DNA from: Halomarinibacterium sedimenti
GTDB taxonomy: Bacteria > Bacteroidota > Bacteroidia > Flavobacteriales > Flavobacteriaceae
Length of the DNA stretch: 64,000 bases
Direction: 5' to 3'
Assembly: GCF_019312585.1 (NCBI RefSeq)
Contig: NZ_JAHWDP010000002.1
Span: 1 to 64,000, forward strand
This document shows positions 17,150 through 25,838 of the stretch, one piece after another (positions within the stretch are counted from its first letter, which is position 1; the number at the start of each line of letters is the position of its first letter). The position numbers and the translations under genes are program-made. The notes under the pieces were generated by a model. The model was given only the letters and a program-made list of their open reading frames with translations. It did not search any database and had not been told where the DNA came from.

Positions 17150-18837
17150 TGCTGAAAAACCCACAAAACATAAAAACCCTTGGAATTGCCATTGCAATAA
17201 TTGTGCTCATTAACCTATTAGGGCAATGGGTGTACAAACGCTTCGACCTTACTCAAGACAAACGATACACACTTTCTGAAGCTGCTAAAAACACCATTGC
17301 AACGACCAACTCCCCCATTTATGTGGATGTGTTTTTGCATGGCAATTTACCCCCAGAATTTAAACGCTTACAAGCTGAAACTGAACAGCTCCTAGAAGAA
17401 TTTTCGGCGTATAATTCTAATGTAATTTTCGAATTTATCAACCCACTTGAAGGAGAAGAAGACATTGCCGCCATTCAGGAGCAAATGACCGAATTCGGAC
17501 TTACCGGGGCACAAGTTGAAATTAAAGAGAATGGCAAACTCACTTCCGAAATTGTATACCCTTGGGCACTCGCCTATCACAATGAAAAAACGGTTCGTAT
17601 TCCGTTATTAAAAAATCAATTGGGTAGTACGCAAGAAGAACGGATTAACAATTCTATCCAAAACCTTGAATACGCTTTTGCCGATGGTTTTAGTAAACTT
17701 ACGCAACCCAAGAAAAGGAAGGTTGCCATTTTAAAAGGGAATGCGGAATTAGAAGACAAATACATAGCCGATTTCCTGAAAACCCTTGGAGAGTATTACT
17801 ACATTGGGCAATTCACCTTAGATTCGGTAGCGATAAGTCCGCAAAGAACGCTCGAAGAACTAAAAAAATACGATTTACTCATAGCAGCTCAACCCAAAAT
17901 TCCGTTTACGGAAGAAGAAAAATATACCCTCGATCAATTTACTATGAACGGCGGCGCATCCCTTTGGTTGGTCGATGCCACCGAACAAAGAATAGACACC
18001 GAATCAAGTACCACGTTTGCCTTTGGTAAAGACTTAAACTTAAATGATTTCTTCTTTAAATATGGTGTGCGTATCAACCCAGATTTGGTAAAGGATGTAT
18101 ATGCAGCTCCTATTGCCTTAGCCACGGGTGATAATAACGAAAGTCAGTATAGCAAGTACCCTTGGTTGTTTAGTCCGTTATCTCAGAGCGCCAATAGCCA
18201 CCCCATTGTAACGAACATAGAAGCCGTGAAATTCGATTATGCTTCCGCTATTGATACCCTGCCCAATAGCATCAAAAAAACGGTATTACTAAGTACTTCA
18301 CCCATTTCAAAAAAAGTAGGATTACCTGCCGAAATTGATATCAACAAAGAGATTCCGCAAAATTTAAAAATCATGAACGAAGGTCCAGACCCTTCCGAAT
18401 TTACAGCAGGTGAAATTCCGTTAGCAGTGTTGTTGGAAGGCGAATTTACTTCGGTATATGCTAACCGAATAAAGCCATTTAAAGCGGAAAAGGATTTTGT
18501 AAAAAGTACCCCCACAAAAATGGTTATCATTAGTGATGGAGATGTTATTAAAAACCAATTGGATCGTGGACGACCTTTAGAATTGGGGTTTGATAAATGG
18601 ACAAACACCTATTATGGAAACAAGGAGTTTTTGCTCAATACGGTCAATTATCTTTTGGAGGATAGCGGACTTATAAACATTCGAACAAAGAAAATTGCCA
18701 TTCCTTTTCTCGATCCACAAAAAACAGCAGAGAAAAGAAGCACTTGGCAATTCTTGAACCTATTGTTACCATTGGGATTATTGGCAGTCTTTGGAATTTT
18801 ATTTTCCTACTTCAGAAAAAGAAAATACACACGCTAG
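17149..18837 (+). CDS. gldG: Gliding motility-associated ABC transporter substrate-binding protein GldG
   Basis: A 562-residue membrane-anchored protein with one N-terminal helix (about 12-30), a large periplasmic domain of the GldG/ABC-type auxiliary type, and a C-terminal helix (about 535-555). The start KRFDLTQDKRYTLSEAAK is a hallmark of GldG and related DUF4350-like proteins. It is coupled to gldF and forms the Gld ABC transporter with it. Whether gliding itself occurs cannot be read from two genes, but the T9SS-tailed proteins nearby fit a gliding flavobacterium. Confidence 0.93.
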   Translation: MLKNPQNIKTLGIAIAIIVLINLLGQWVYKRFDLTQDKRYTLSEAAKNTIATTNSPIYVDVFLHGNLPPEFKRLQAETEQLLEEFSAYNSNVIFEFINPLEGEEDIAAIQEQMTEFGLTGAQVEIKENGKLTSEIVYPWALAYHNEKTVRIPLLKNQLGSTQEERINNSIQNLEYAFADGFSKLTQPKKRKVAILKGNAELEDKYIADFLKTLGEYYYIGQFTLDSVAISPQRTLEELKKYDLLIAAQPKIPFTEEEKYTLDQFTMNGGASLWLVDATEQRIDTESSTTFAFGKDLNLNDFFFKYGVRINPDLVKDVYAAPIALATGDNNESQYSKYPWLFSPLSQSANSHPIVTNIEAVKFDYASAIDTLPNSIKKTVLLSTSPISKKVGLPAEIDINKEIPQNLKIMNEGPDPSEFTAGEIPLAVLLEGEFTSVYANRIKPFKAEKDFVKSTPTKMVIISDGDVIKNQLDRGRPLELGFDKWTNTYYGNKEFLLNTVNYLLEDSGLINIRTKKIAIPFLDPQKTAEKRSTWQFLNLLLPLGLLAVFGILFSYFRKRKYTR

Positions 18838-18876
18838 TTGTTAATAAGTTTGTTTTAGCAAACAAGCGTTTTGGGA

Positions 18877-18884
18877 TATATTTG
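18877..18884 (+). promoter_or_regulatory. -7 element (TATATTTG) for dnaN
   Basis: Exact TAnnTTTG match 29 bases upstream of the dnaN ATG, with a TTG about 24 bases further upstream. Confidence 0.5.
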
Positions 18885-18913
18885 TAAGAAGCTTTAATCG
18901 AAAAAATAACTGA

Positions 18914-20032
18914 ATGAAATTTATTGTATCGAGTTCATATTTACTGAAACAATTACAAGTGCTTGGGGGCATTATCAACAATAACAATACCCTCCCTATT
19001 TTAGATAACTTTTTGTTCGAATTGGATAAAAACAGCCTAAAGGTTTCTGCGTCCGATCTTGAAACGACCATAACTTCAAAACTGAATGTAGAAAGCAACG
19101 AAAAGGGCGCTGTGTGTATTCCAGCTCGTTTACTGTTGGATACGCTAAAAACCTTTCCAGAGCAACCACTTACATTTACGGTAGAAGACAATCACACCGT
19201 AGAAATTAGCTCTAGTAGCGGTAAATATGCGCTTGCGTATGCCGATGGTGAAGATTTCCCTAATGCTATTGAATTAAAAGAGCCCAGTGCTACTAAAATT
19301 CAAGGAGATATATTAGCAACTGCCATTAGCAAAACCATTTTTGCCGCAGGGAATGATGATTTGCGTCCTGTGATGAGTGGTGTGTTTTTTCAGTTTTCTA
19401 CTGAAGAATTGACCTTTGTGGCAACCGATGCGCATAAATTGGTAAAATACACCCGTAGTGATGTAAAAGCTTCGGAAACGGCTGAATTTATTATGCCGAA
19501 AAAACCGCTAAATCTTTTAAAAGGAATTTTGGCAGGTAGCGAAGAAGATATAACCATCGAGTATAACGAGAGCAACGCCAAGTTTACATTTGAAAATACC
19601 GAAATGGTATGTCGCTTAATAGATGGAAAATATCCTAACTACGAAGCGGTAATCCCAAAAGAGAATCCAAACAAATTAACCATCGACAGAAACCAATTTT
19701 TAAACTCGGTACGTCGTGTGAGTATTTTTAGTAATAAAACCACGCATCAAATCCGTTTAAAAATTGCGGGGGCCGAATTGAACGTTTCTGCCGAAGATAT
19801 CGACTACAGCAACAAAGCCGACGAACGCTTAACCTGTGCGTATCAAGGCGATGATATACAAATAGGATTTAACTCGCGTTTCCTTACCGAAATGTTGAAT
19901 AACTTAACAAGCGACGAAGTTTCTTTAGAAATGTCGCTGCCAAATCGTGCTGGGATTTTAACCCCCGTGGACGGTTTGGACGAAGGCGAACAAGTGACTA
20001 TGCTTGTGATGCCTGTAATGCTCAATAACTAG
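18914..20032 (+). CDS. dnaN: DNA polymerase III subunit beta (sliding clamp)
   Basis: A 372-residue beta clamp that encircles DNA and tethers polymerase III during replication. Typical blocks are NNTLPILDNFLFELDKNSLKVSASDLETT near the N-terminus, FAAGNDDLRPVMSGVFFQF in the second domain, and the C-terminal MPVMLNN, equivalent to the conserved clamp end. Length is normal. It has its own promoter and a strong terminator (20053-20079). It is not next to dnaA here, as is usual for Bacteroidota. Confidence 0.97.
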   Translation: MKFIVSSSYLLKQLQVLGGIINNNNTLPILDNFLFELDKNSLKVSASDLETTITSKLNVESNEKGAVCIPARLLLDTLKTFPEQPLTFTVEDNHTVEISSSSGKYALAYADGEDFPNAIELKEPSATKIQGDILATAISKTIFAAGNDDLRPVMSGVFFQFSTEELTFVATDAHKLVKYTRSDVKASETAEFIMPKKPLNLLKGILAGSEEDITIEYNESNAKFTFENTEMVCRLIDGKYPNYEAVIPKENPNKLTIDRNQFLNSVRRVSIFSNKTTHQIRLKIAGAELNVSAEDIDYSNKADERLTCAYQGDDIQIGFNSRFLTEMLNNLTSDEVSLEMSLPNRAGILTPVDGLDEGEQVTMLVMPVMLNN

Positions 20033-20052
20033 CCAAACTATTTTTTAAGTGT

Positions 20053-20079
20053 AAAACCCACCAATAGGTGGGTTTTTTT
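20053..20079 (+). terminator. Rho-independent terminator after dnaN
   Basis: A 9-bp perfect stem (AAACCCACC/GGTGGGTTT), 4-base loop and T-tract, about 20 bases after the dnaN stop. Confidence 0.9.
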
Positions 20080-20161
20080 ATGTAGTGATGACATTATATC
20101 TATGTTACGATGTGTCATTAGTATAAACAAAAACCAATACTAACGTAACACATTTCTATTT

Positions 20162-20671
20162 ATGAAAATTCTTAAGACACTTAGCCTATTATTTTTATCA
20201 ATCCTTATCCTCTCATGTTCCAAAAAAGATGATGGTGGAAGTGATACCGACGCAGAGGCAACGTTTAACGCAACTATTAATGGTGGTCCTTACAGTAATC
20301 TAGCAGCCACTTTAGGAAGCTATTCTGCAGACAGCAGTAATGGGTTTACCATTGCCGTGGTAGATGCCAACGGAAACACCATTAGGCTTTTTATGAATAG
20401 TACGGGTGGCTTTACCAATGGCGTCACCAAAGAAGTTGGAAATATCGATTCCAACGGATTTCAAACCAGTGCCTTATTCCGTGACGCACAAACACAAGTA
20501 ATTTACAATTCCATTTCGGGAAGTATGAAAATTACCCAAAACAAAGAAAGCAATAACGATCCTAGCAATCGTGTGGTGACGGGAACTTTTAATATTACAG
20601 CGAATATCAATACAGGAACCACCATTACTATGACGGGATCATTTAATAACATTTTGGTTTCAGGACTTTAA
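20162..20671 (+). CDS. Small lipoprotein, DUF6252-like
   Basis: A 169-residue lipoprotein with a lipobox (LILSCSKKDD) near residue 20 and an Asp/Ser-rich linker. The remaining 130 residues are beta-rich (GFTIAVVDANGNTIRLFM, RVVTGTFNITANI), which resembles the DUF6252 family of Bacteroidota lipoproteins. It would sit in the outer or inner membrane facing the periplasm or surface. The function is unknown. It stands alone between the dnaN terminator and a bidirectional terminator. Confidence 0.7.
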   Translation: MKILKTLSLLFLSILILSCSKKDDGGSDTDAEATFNATINGGPYSNLAATLGSYSADSSNGFTIAVVDANGNTIRLFMNSTGGFTNGVTKEVGNIDSNGFQTSALFRDAQTQVIYNSISGSMKITQNKESNNDPSNRVVTGTFNITANINTGTTITMTGSFNNILVSGL

Positions 20672-20690
20672 TTTTGTGAGGTCATAAAAC

Positions 20691-20719
20691 AAAAAAAGGA
20701 AGCCAATGGCTTCCTTTTT
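20691..20719. terminator. Bidirectional terminator between convergent genes
   Basis: A 9-bp perfect stem AAGGAAGCC/GGCTTCCTT with a 3-base loop, A-run on one side and T-run on the other, serving both the lipoprotein and the DUF1573 gene. Confidence 0.88.
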
Positions 20720-20737
20720 CAATAGAATGAAGTAGGA

Positions 20738-21160
20738 TTACTCCATATCACTGGTTCCTTTTTCTTTTTCAGGCAATACTTTTCCCTTTATCTTTAAAAC
20801 AATAGTAGGTTCACTTGCATTAGAAGTAACCGTAACCGTTTTGGTAAACTGCCCTACTCTATTAGTGGCATATTTTACACCAATCTCCGCAGTTTCTCCT
20901 GGCATAATAGGTCCATCGGGTTTGGTAGGTACCGTACAACCACAGCTCCCTTTTACTTGGGTAATAATAATAGGTGCATTACCTGTGTTAGTAAATGTAA
21001 ACGCACGTACTCCATCAGAGTTGTATTCTATATTGCCGTAATCGATAACGGTGCTTTCGAAGGTGAAAACTCCTTTATTCTCCTTTTGTTTAGTCTCTTG
21101 TGCAAAAAGTGCCGAAGTAACTAAAAAGACAAATACAATAAGTACATTTTTTGTCATCAT
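20738..21160 (-). CDS. DUF1573 domain-containing protein
   Basis: A 140-residue secreted protein. The signal peptide ends SALFA before QETK. The mature part is a single Ig-like DUF1573 domain with FTFTNTGNAPIIITQVKGSCGCTVP, the hallmark of this family, and ending in TIVLKIKGKV. Such domains are abundant in Bacteroidota periplasmic and surface proteins, role unclear. I prefer the ATG at 21160, which places the signal peptide at the N-terminus. A longer frame would start at 21187. Confidence 0.88.
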   Translation of the reverse strand: MMTKNVLIVFVFLVTSALFAQETKQKENKGVFTFESTVIDYGNIEYNSDGVRAFTFTNTGNAPIIITQVKGSCGCTVPTKPDGPIMPGETAEIGVKYATNRVGQFTKTVTVTSNASEPTIVLKIKGKVLPEKEKGTSDME

Positions 21161-21293
21161 GTTAGTTTTAGTTAGATAAGATTTCATAATAGTTTATGTT
21201 TTAATTAGTATGCCACAAATATGGGCCAATTTAAAAAAACATCTGCAAACAGTGGGGTTGAAAGTGGTACTAGTCCCCCTTTGAATTTACTTT

Positions 21294-21656
21294 TTACTTA
21301 ATAATTCGAAAGGTTGCAAAGTAACTTGGCGCCTCTCCATTGCTGGCTTTTATAGCATTTACAATAGGCATTACAAAACCAATGATACATGCAAAAATGA
21401 GGATCAAAATACCTACACCTAATAATAAAATAGCAGGGATTCCAATAATCATATACAGAATTAAACTTATCTGAAAGTTAATAATTTGCTTCCCATGTGC
21501 GTCCATATCCTCCACCTTATCTTTTTGGGTAAGCCATAAAATAAGCGGCACTACTAGACCTCCAAATCCTGTAAAATAGGTAAGTAATTGCGAAAGGTGC
21601 GTAATGACCAATAAGGGGTTATCGGTGCGTTTTTGGGTGTGATTGAGAACTTCCAT
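21294..21656 (-). CDS. DUF4870 domain-containing membrane protein
   Basis: A 120-residue membrane protein of the DUF4870 (Tic20-like) family, with three hydrophobic segments. The characteristic start is QLLTYFTGFGGLVVPLILWLTQKD and the block HGKQIINFQISLILY follows. The end has NAIKASNGEAPSYFATFRIIK. Its role is unknown. It has its own likely promoter (-7 element at 21717-21724). Confidence 0.9.
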   Translation of the reverse strand: MEVLNHTQKRTDNPLLVITHLSQLLTYFTGFGGLVVPLILWLTQKDKVEDMDAHGKQIINFQISLILYMIIGIPAILLLGVGILILIFACIIGFVMPIVNAIKASNGEAPSYFATFRIIK

Positions 21657-21716
21657 GATGATAGTTTTGATTGATCTATTGTATAAGTAGGAAATTTTAA
21701 AAAATGTTACAGGCTA

Positions 21717-21724
21717 CAAAAGTA
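21717..21724 (-). promoter_or_regulatory. -7 element (TACTTTTG) for DUF4870 gene
   Basis: Exact TAnnTTTG match on the minus strand about 61 bases upstream of the DUF4870 start. Confidence 0.45.
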
Positions 21725-21829
21725 CTTTTAGTACACTAGAGTATAAAAATGTTATTCCTTTTAAGTTAGACCTATCTAACTCTTGAGATCTTATACCTAC
21801 TATTTAAATTTAACCCCTATCTCAATAGA

Positions 21830-22531
21830 TTACCCTTTATCCTCTTCCTTTAGCGATTTTACATCCACCATCAATTGCTGTATAGAAGCCCTGTTTAAAC
21901 CGTTATAAATGCCCCTAATGTGTTTGTCCTTATCAATCAGTAGAAAGTTTTCAGTGTGTAAAAAATCATCCATACTCTTTTCTTCTCCTAAATCATTTTC
22001 AACAAAATAGGATGCCCTACCAAGCGTATAGATTTCATTCTTATCCCCTGTCACCAAATGCCATTTGCCATCGATAACGTTATGATTTTTGGCATATTCT
22101 TTTAACACCGCTACCGAGTCAGTCGAAGGCATCACAGAATGTGACAACAATAGTACTTCAGCATCATTTTTAAATTCCTCTTGAACCTTCCACATATTAT
22201 CGGTCATCCTTGGGCAAATCCCAGGACAGGTAGTAAAGAAAAAGTCGGTAATATAAATCTTGTCTTCAAATGTTTGTTGTGTAACGGTATCGCCTAACTG
22301 ATTCACCAAAGTAAAATCTGGAATTTTATGAAAGGCTTGCTCCTCTTTAGACCCGGGGGTGAACCAATGAGGCGTAAAAGATTCATCACTATAATACGGC
22401 AGGTAGTCCGTTCTGCTAGTTTCAACAACGTTTATATTTTCCTTTTTTATTTCGTTGTTACATCCTACGCAAAACAGCAATACAATACCGCTTAAAAGAC
22501 TATATTTTTTTATCTCTAACAATGTTTTCAT
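21830..22531 (-). CDS. SCO family protein (copper chaperone/thioredoxin fold)
   Basis: A 233-residue lipoprotein of the SCO1/SenC family, which delivers copper to cytochrome oxidase or acts in thiol redox outside the cytoplasm. The lipobox Cys is residue 24 (FCVGC). The copper-binding pair is Cys102 and Cys106 in TTCPGICPRM, and the distal ligand is His192 in FLHTENF. I choose the ATG at 22531, which puts the lipoprotein signal first. This makes it overlap the upstream MORN-like gene by 32 bases. It is the last gene of the EF-hand/YHYH cluster. Confidence 0.88.
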   Translation of the reverse strand: MKTLLEIKKYSLLSGIVLLFCVGCNNEIKKENINVVETSRTDYLPYYSDESFTPHWFTPGSKEEQAFHKIPDFTLVNQLGDTVTQQTFEDKIYITDFFFTTCPGICPRMTDNMWKVQEEFKNDAEVLLLSHSVMPSTDSVAVLKEYAKNHNVIDGKWHLVTGDKNEIYTLGRASYFVENDLGEEKSMDDFLHTENFLLIDKDKHIRGIYNGLNRASIQQLMVDVKSLKEEDKG

Positions 22532-23126
22532 CTTCCAATGTATAACAAGAGTTCGCTTTTCGCATCCCAAAGATGCGCCCATTTTTAGCTTCATAATTCA
22601 CATAGAGTTTTCCGTTTTGCAACCAAGCTTTTTGCAACCCGTTTTCATTTCCGTCTACCAACTGACGTTCTTTTGCCAATTGCCCCGTGGGGTACCATTC
22701 TCTTTCATAACCCTGCTTTACCCTATCTTTGTAATACGATTGTGACGCTATGGCACCGTTCTCCCACCAAGTGGTATAGACACTGTCCAATCTGTTTTCT
22801 TTATAATACGATTCAATACGCAACACCCCATGATCCGACCATTTTTGGGCAATACCTTCTCGCTTTCCGTTATAATAACCAAGCCTTTCTCCTAGCGTAT
22901 CATTTGAGTGATACTTTACAGAATAACCGGAAAAAGGCTGGTCATTATAATACCATCTGCCTTCAAGCTGATTAAGCACCAACACCTCTTTTAGTACCTC
23001 CATAGTGTCAATTTCAATCCCCTTTGCTTGTAGGGTCGAGTCACTTTCAACGGGTGTATTCCAAACCGTATCTCCACACCCTGTGCAAAGTAAAAAAGAA
23101 ACCATAAGTACTAAATAGAACTTCAT
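22500..23126 (-). CDS. MORN-like repeat lipoprotein
   Basis: A 208-residue lipoprotein (lipobox LLCTGC, Cys17) made of MORN-like toxin-antitoxin-type repeats. Units such as WYYNDQPFSGYSVKYHSNDTL, GYYNGKREGIAQKWSDHG, YYKENRLDSVYTTWWENG and YKDRVKQGYEREWYPTGQL recur about every 22 residues. MORN variants often serve as surface scaffolds. The function here is unknown. An upstream in-frame extension to 23270 runs into the YHYH gene and is not supported. It lies 10 bases after YHYH and overlaps the SCO gene. Confidence 0.82.
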   Translation of the reverse strand: MKFYLVLMVSFLLCTGCGDTVWNTPVESDSTLQAKGIEIDTMEVLKEVLVLNQLEGRWYYNDQPFSGYSVKYHSNDTLGERLGYYNGKREGIAQKWSDHGVLRIESYYKENRLDSVYTTWWENGAIASQSYYKDRVKQGYEREWYPTGQLAKERQLVDGNENGLQKAWLQNGKLYVNYEAKNGRIFGMRKANSCYTLEDENIVRDKKI

Positions 23127-23136
23127 GCTGTATATT

Positions 23137-23910
23137 TTAATACCCTTGATATGGACCCGCAAACGCGATATAAGATCCTGTATTTGAGTATAATTCGTTA
23201 ATAATATGATAATGGTACTCTTCTTCCCCATCGGTATATTGCGTGGTTGTCGTATGCCCTCCCGACGCATCTAAATCGGTAGGATAGGTCCCCGTTGAAT
23301 TACATTTTCTTCCGTAGAGAAATACACCATCCAGTAAGATTCCAACCAAGTTGTCATCATCATCGGTAAACGCCTTTGGCTCTAAGTGATAATGATATAC
23401 TCCTGGGCCAATATGAGCTCCTGTCCAATCTAAGCTAGCTGCCGCTTGATCCAAAGGACCATTCCCTTCCGAATCATTAAATATGGAGGCTCCACTTACC
23501 GCAATACCAATAGTGTTTAATTGAGTGGCTACGGTAGCTCCTGATAAATCGGGTGTGGCATCCACAGTGATGGAGGTAGCATTATTATTGCTAGACATAT
23601 TGGAGGGTGTTAATGCCACATCGGGTTCGTCACGGTAAAGCTCATGACCCACACCCCAATATACCGTTTCGTGATTAGGCAATCCCGTGGTCTCAATCAC
23701 TACATTCGATCCATCGAGATAAATGGTCACTGCATCCGAATTAAATGCCGAAAAAGCGGCATGTAACTCGGTGACTACTTCTTCCTCTTCTTCTTCGGTA
23801 ACAGTTCCTGAAGAATCATCATTAGAGCACGCTATAAAAGCGATGGAAAGCACAAGGACTCCAAGAAATGCGCCCGCTACTTTATTCTTTGTGAAGCTTA
23901 CTTTTTTCAT
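23137..23910 (-). CDS. YHYH domain lipoprotein
   Basis: A 257-residue lipoprotein (lipobox IAFIACSNDD, Cys28). After an acidic linker of Glu residues it holds a YHYH domain, with the two namesake motifs at 172-175 (PGVYHYHLEP) and 232-235 (EEYHYHI). The conserved ILLDGVFLYGRK lies between. The histidines suggest metal binding. YHYH proteins are often near SCO and EF-hand genes in Bacteroidota, as here. The function is not established. Confidence 0.88.
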   Translation of the reverse strand: MKKVSFTKNKVAGAFLGVLVLSIAFIACSNDDSSGTVTEEEEEEVVTELHAAFSAFNSDAVTIYLDGSNVVIETTGLPNHETVYWGVGHELYRDEPDVALTPSNMSSNNNATSITVDATPDLSGATVATQLNTIGIAVSGASIFNDSEGNGPLDQAAASLDWTGAHIGPGVYHYHLEPKAFTDDDDNLVGILLDGVFLYGRKCNSTGTYPTDLDASGGHTTTTQYTDGEEEYHYHIINELYSNTGSYIAFAGPYQGY

Positions 23911-24049
23911 ATTTAATTATTTAAGATTTATAGTTTATTAGTAGTAGGTATTAAAATAGGTTTAGCATTTTGTTCTGAATTTGAAATTAAAAGCTCCATA
24001 ATTGCTTATGAAGCTTTTATCCAAATCAAACAAACAAAAACAAAACAAG

Positions 24050-24343
24050 TTAGTTTCTTCCCTCAGGCTTTCTTCCTTTGGGCTTGGGAGCGTTTTCAAA
24101 CTCCTCCTGGGTGATGTAACCATCTTCGTTAGTATCTATATCACCAAACATTTCTTTAAGGGGTCCTTTAACCTCTGCAGCCGAAAGTTTACCGTCCATT
24201 CCAGAATCCATTTCTTCAAGCAATTCGCTATAGGTAGGTTGTGTTTTTGGTTTTCTATCTCTAGACTGTGCTGTGGAAATGGTTGCGAAACCCAAGCTAA
24301 ATACCACAGCTAATAATCCCATTTTTACATTCGTTGTTTTCAT
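24050..24343 (-). CDS. Small secreted EF-hand protein
   Basis: A 97-residue exported protein with a signal peptide ending ISTAQ and two EF-hand calcium loops, at 46-57 (DSGMDGKLSAAE) and 70-81 (DTNEDGYITQEE). The tail is basic and proline-rich. It would bind calcium in the periplasm or outside. I start at the ATG at 24343, which gives a clean signal peptide. Upstream are a -7-like element (24376-24383) and a direct-repeat pair (24412-24441) that fits a LytTR activator site. Confidence 0.85.
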   Translation of the reverse strand: MKTTNVKMGLLAVVFSLGFATISTAQSRDRKPKTQPTYSELLEEMDSGMDGKLSAAEVKGPLKEMFGDIDTNEDGYITQEEFENAPKPKGRKPEGRN

Positions 24344-24411
24344 AATTCTTATTTTTAAATTCACTCTTATGACCTCAAAGGTGCGTAATAGTTCAATGCA
24401 AAAAAGCGACT

Positions 24412-24441
24412 TTCAGTGAAGGGGTACTAGTATTCAGCGAA
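24412..24441. promoter_or_regulatory. Putative LytTR binding site (direct repeats, 21-bp offset)
   Basis: TTCAGTGAA at 24412-24420 and TTCAGCGAA at 24433-24441 are direct repeats offset by exactly 21 bp, two helical turns. LytTR response regulators bind such pairs. The proximal repeat lies 10 bp upstream of a leftward TTG (24399-24401), which is 15 bp from a -7-like CACCTTTG, so the site is placed to activate the EF-hand gene. Confidence 0.55.
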
Positions 24442-24614
24442 TGGAATTTTTCACCCAATGGAAGGATTTTTAAAATCAACTCATAAGATGTAAACGGTCC
24501 AAATTATTGGAGCTCTTTCATATGGAGAACCCGCGCCTAACGAACGAATTCTTCCACTAACTAAAAGCAATATTCAACAATCTCAATTAGGTAGCTATTA
24601 TTCTATTAGGCAAT

Positions 24615-24644
24615 TTCAGCCAAACCCCCAACCTTTTCAGTGAA
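24615..24644. promoter_or_regulatory. Second putative LytTR binding site
   Basis: TTCAGCCAA at 24615-24623 and TTCAGTGAA at 24636-24644, again offset by 21 bp. The pair lies about 80 bp upstream of a rightward -7-like element (24725-24732) and may mediate autoregulation of the kinase/regulator operon. Confidence 0.45.
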
Positions 24645-24824
24645 TGGTTTTTCACCCACGACAAACCCTCTTAGTTACCCGTGTAAAACCGCCGTTTTTG
24701 GCATACCATTCCTTTTTTATTCCTTTAATTTGCCCAATGAAATACAAAATAGGACGGATGGAATCCAAGGAACTATTTTAAAAAAAAACCTTCCTCACTC
24801 CTATTTCTTTACTATTTTAAACAC

Positions 24825-25838
24825 ATGAATCGATTCAGTAGATATATCATTCAAGTACTACTCTGGCTAGGGATCTGGAGTCTGCTTTGGTTTTCTATCG
24901 GCAACCAAATGCAATTTCTTAGAGACAATGGGCCTGCCTTTGTGTTTCAAATACTCTTGCTTTTCCTATTTATCTACATGGCGGTTCCCCAATTACTATT
25001 TAAAAAGAAATACCTACTGTTCTTTATTGCCTCCATTTCAGCAATCTTACTAGGTGCCTATTTTGCTTCCGAAATGGGTCCAAAACCACCCATGGATAAA
25101 CCACCCCTCAACAATTTTGAGAGAAACCCTAGAGTGTTGCCCTCCCGATTCTTTATTCAATTATTAATACTTACCATTTCCTCGGTCATAGCGGTACTTT
25201 TAGAAACGTTTATAGATGCCCAACAAAAGGAAAAAAGCATTGCCATAGCAAAAGCAGAACTCATAGACAGTGAGCTTAAATTCCTTAAAATGCAGATCAA
25301 TCCGCATTTTCTTTTCAATGCCCTCAACAACATCTACGCCCTTTCGGTCACCAACTCCAACAAAACTCAGGAAAGTATTAGCACCCTTTCAGAAATGCTC
25401 CGCTACGTTATCTACGATTGCGAACAACCCAAAGTCCCGTTACGCAAAGAACTAGACTACATTACTAACTATATTGAGCTCTTTAAACTAAAAAGTAGCA
25501 ACCCCTTCGATATTTCGTTTACCCAAACCATCCAAAACGACCATGCCTTGGTGGCACCAATGCTTTTTGTACCTTACATAGAAAATGCCTTTAAGCATAG
25601 TGGCATCGAAAAGGGTAAGGATAATTACGTGCATATTTCGTTGGTACAAGAAGGACATACCATAGAGTTTACCGTAGAAAATAGCATTCCTACCACCGCT
25701 ATCTCTACCGATGCGCAAGGCGGAATTGGCTTACCCAATGTGCAAAAAAGATTGGAAATTCTGTATCCAGAAAAACACCAATTAACCATCACAAAAACCC
25801 GTAGCTTTACCGTCTATTTAAAACTAGAAATAGAATGA
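24825..25838 (+). CDS. LytS-type sensor histidine kinase
   Basis: A 337-residue membrane kinase with four predicted transmembrane helices in the first 130 residues and a His_kinase (LytS/YehU) domain. The phosphoacceptor is His161 in QINPHFLFNALN. The ATP-binding part carries PMLFVPYIENAFKHSG and GIGLPNVQKRLEILYP. It autophosphorylates and passes phosphate to the LytTR regulator, whose gene overlaps by 4 bases (ATGA). There is no large sensor domain, so the signal is probably sensed in the membrane. It is divergent from the EF-hand/YHYH/SCO cluster. Confidence 0.93.
   Translation: MNRFSRYIIQVLLWLGIWSLLWFSIGNQMQFLRDNGPAFVFQILLLFLFIYMAVPQLLFKKKYLLFFIASISAILLGAYFASEMGPKPPMDKPPLNNFERNPRVLPSRFFIQLLILTISSVIAVLLETFIDAQQKEKSIAIAKAELIDSELKFLKMQINPHFLFNALNNIYALSVTNSNKTQESISTLSEMLRYVIYDCEQPKVPLRKELDYITNYIELFKLKSSNPFDISFTQTIQNDHALVAPMLFVPYIENAFKHSGIEKGKDNYVHISLVQEGHTIEFTVENSIPTTAISTDAQGGIGLPNVQKRLEILYPEKHQLTITKTRSFTVYLKLEIE

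Larger units (their letters stand above)
24344..24824. promoter_or_regulatory. Divergent regulatory region between EF-hand gene and LytS/LytTR operon
   Basis: About 480 bp without a gene. It contains two pairs of TTCAG-type direct repeats, each with a 21-bp offset (24412-24441 and 24615-24644), a leftward -7-like element at 24376-24383 and a rightward -7-like element at 24725-24732. The longer contexts around 24433-24458 and 24636-24658 also resemble each other (GAATGG then TTTTTCACCCA). Confidence 0.6.

Noticed and set aside
22532-23270. Longer versions of the SCO and MORN-like genes
   Set aside because: The extensions run into upstream genes, and the chosen starts place a lipoprotein signal at the N-terminus of each.
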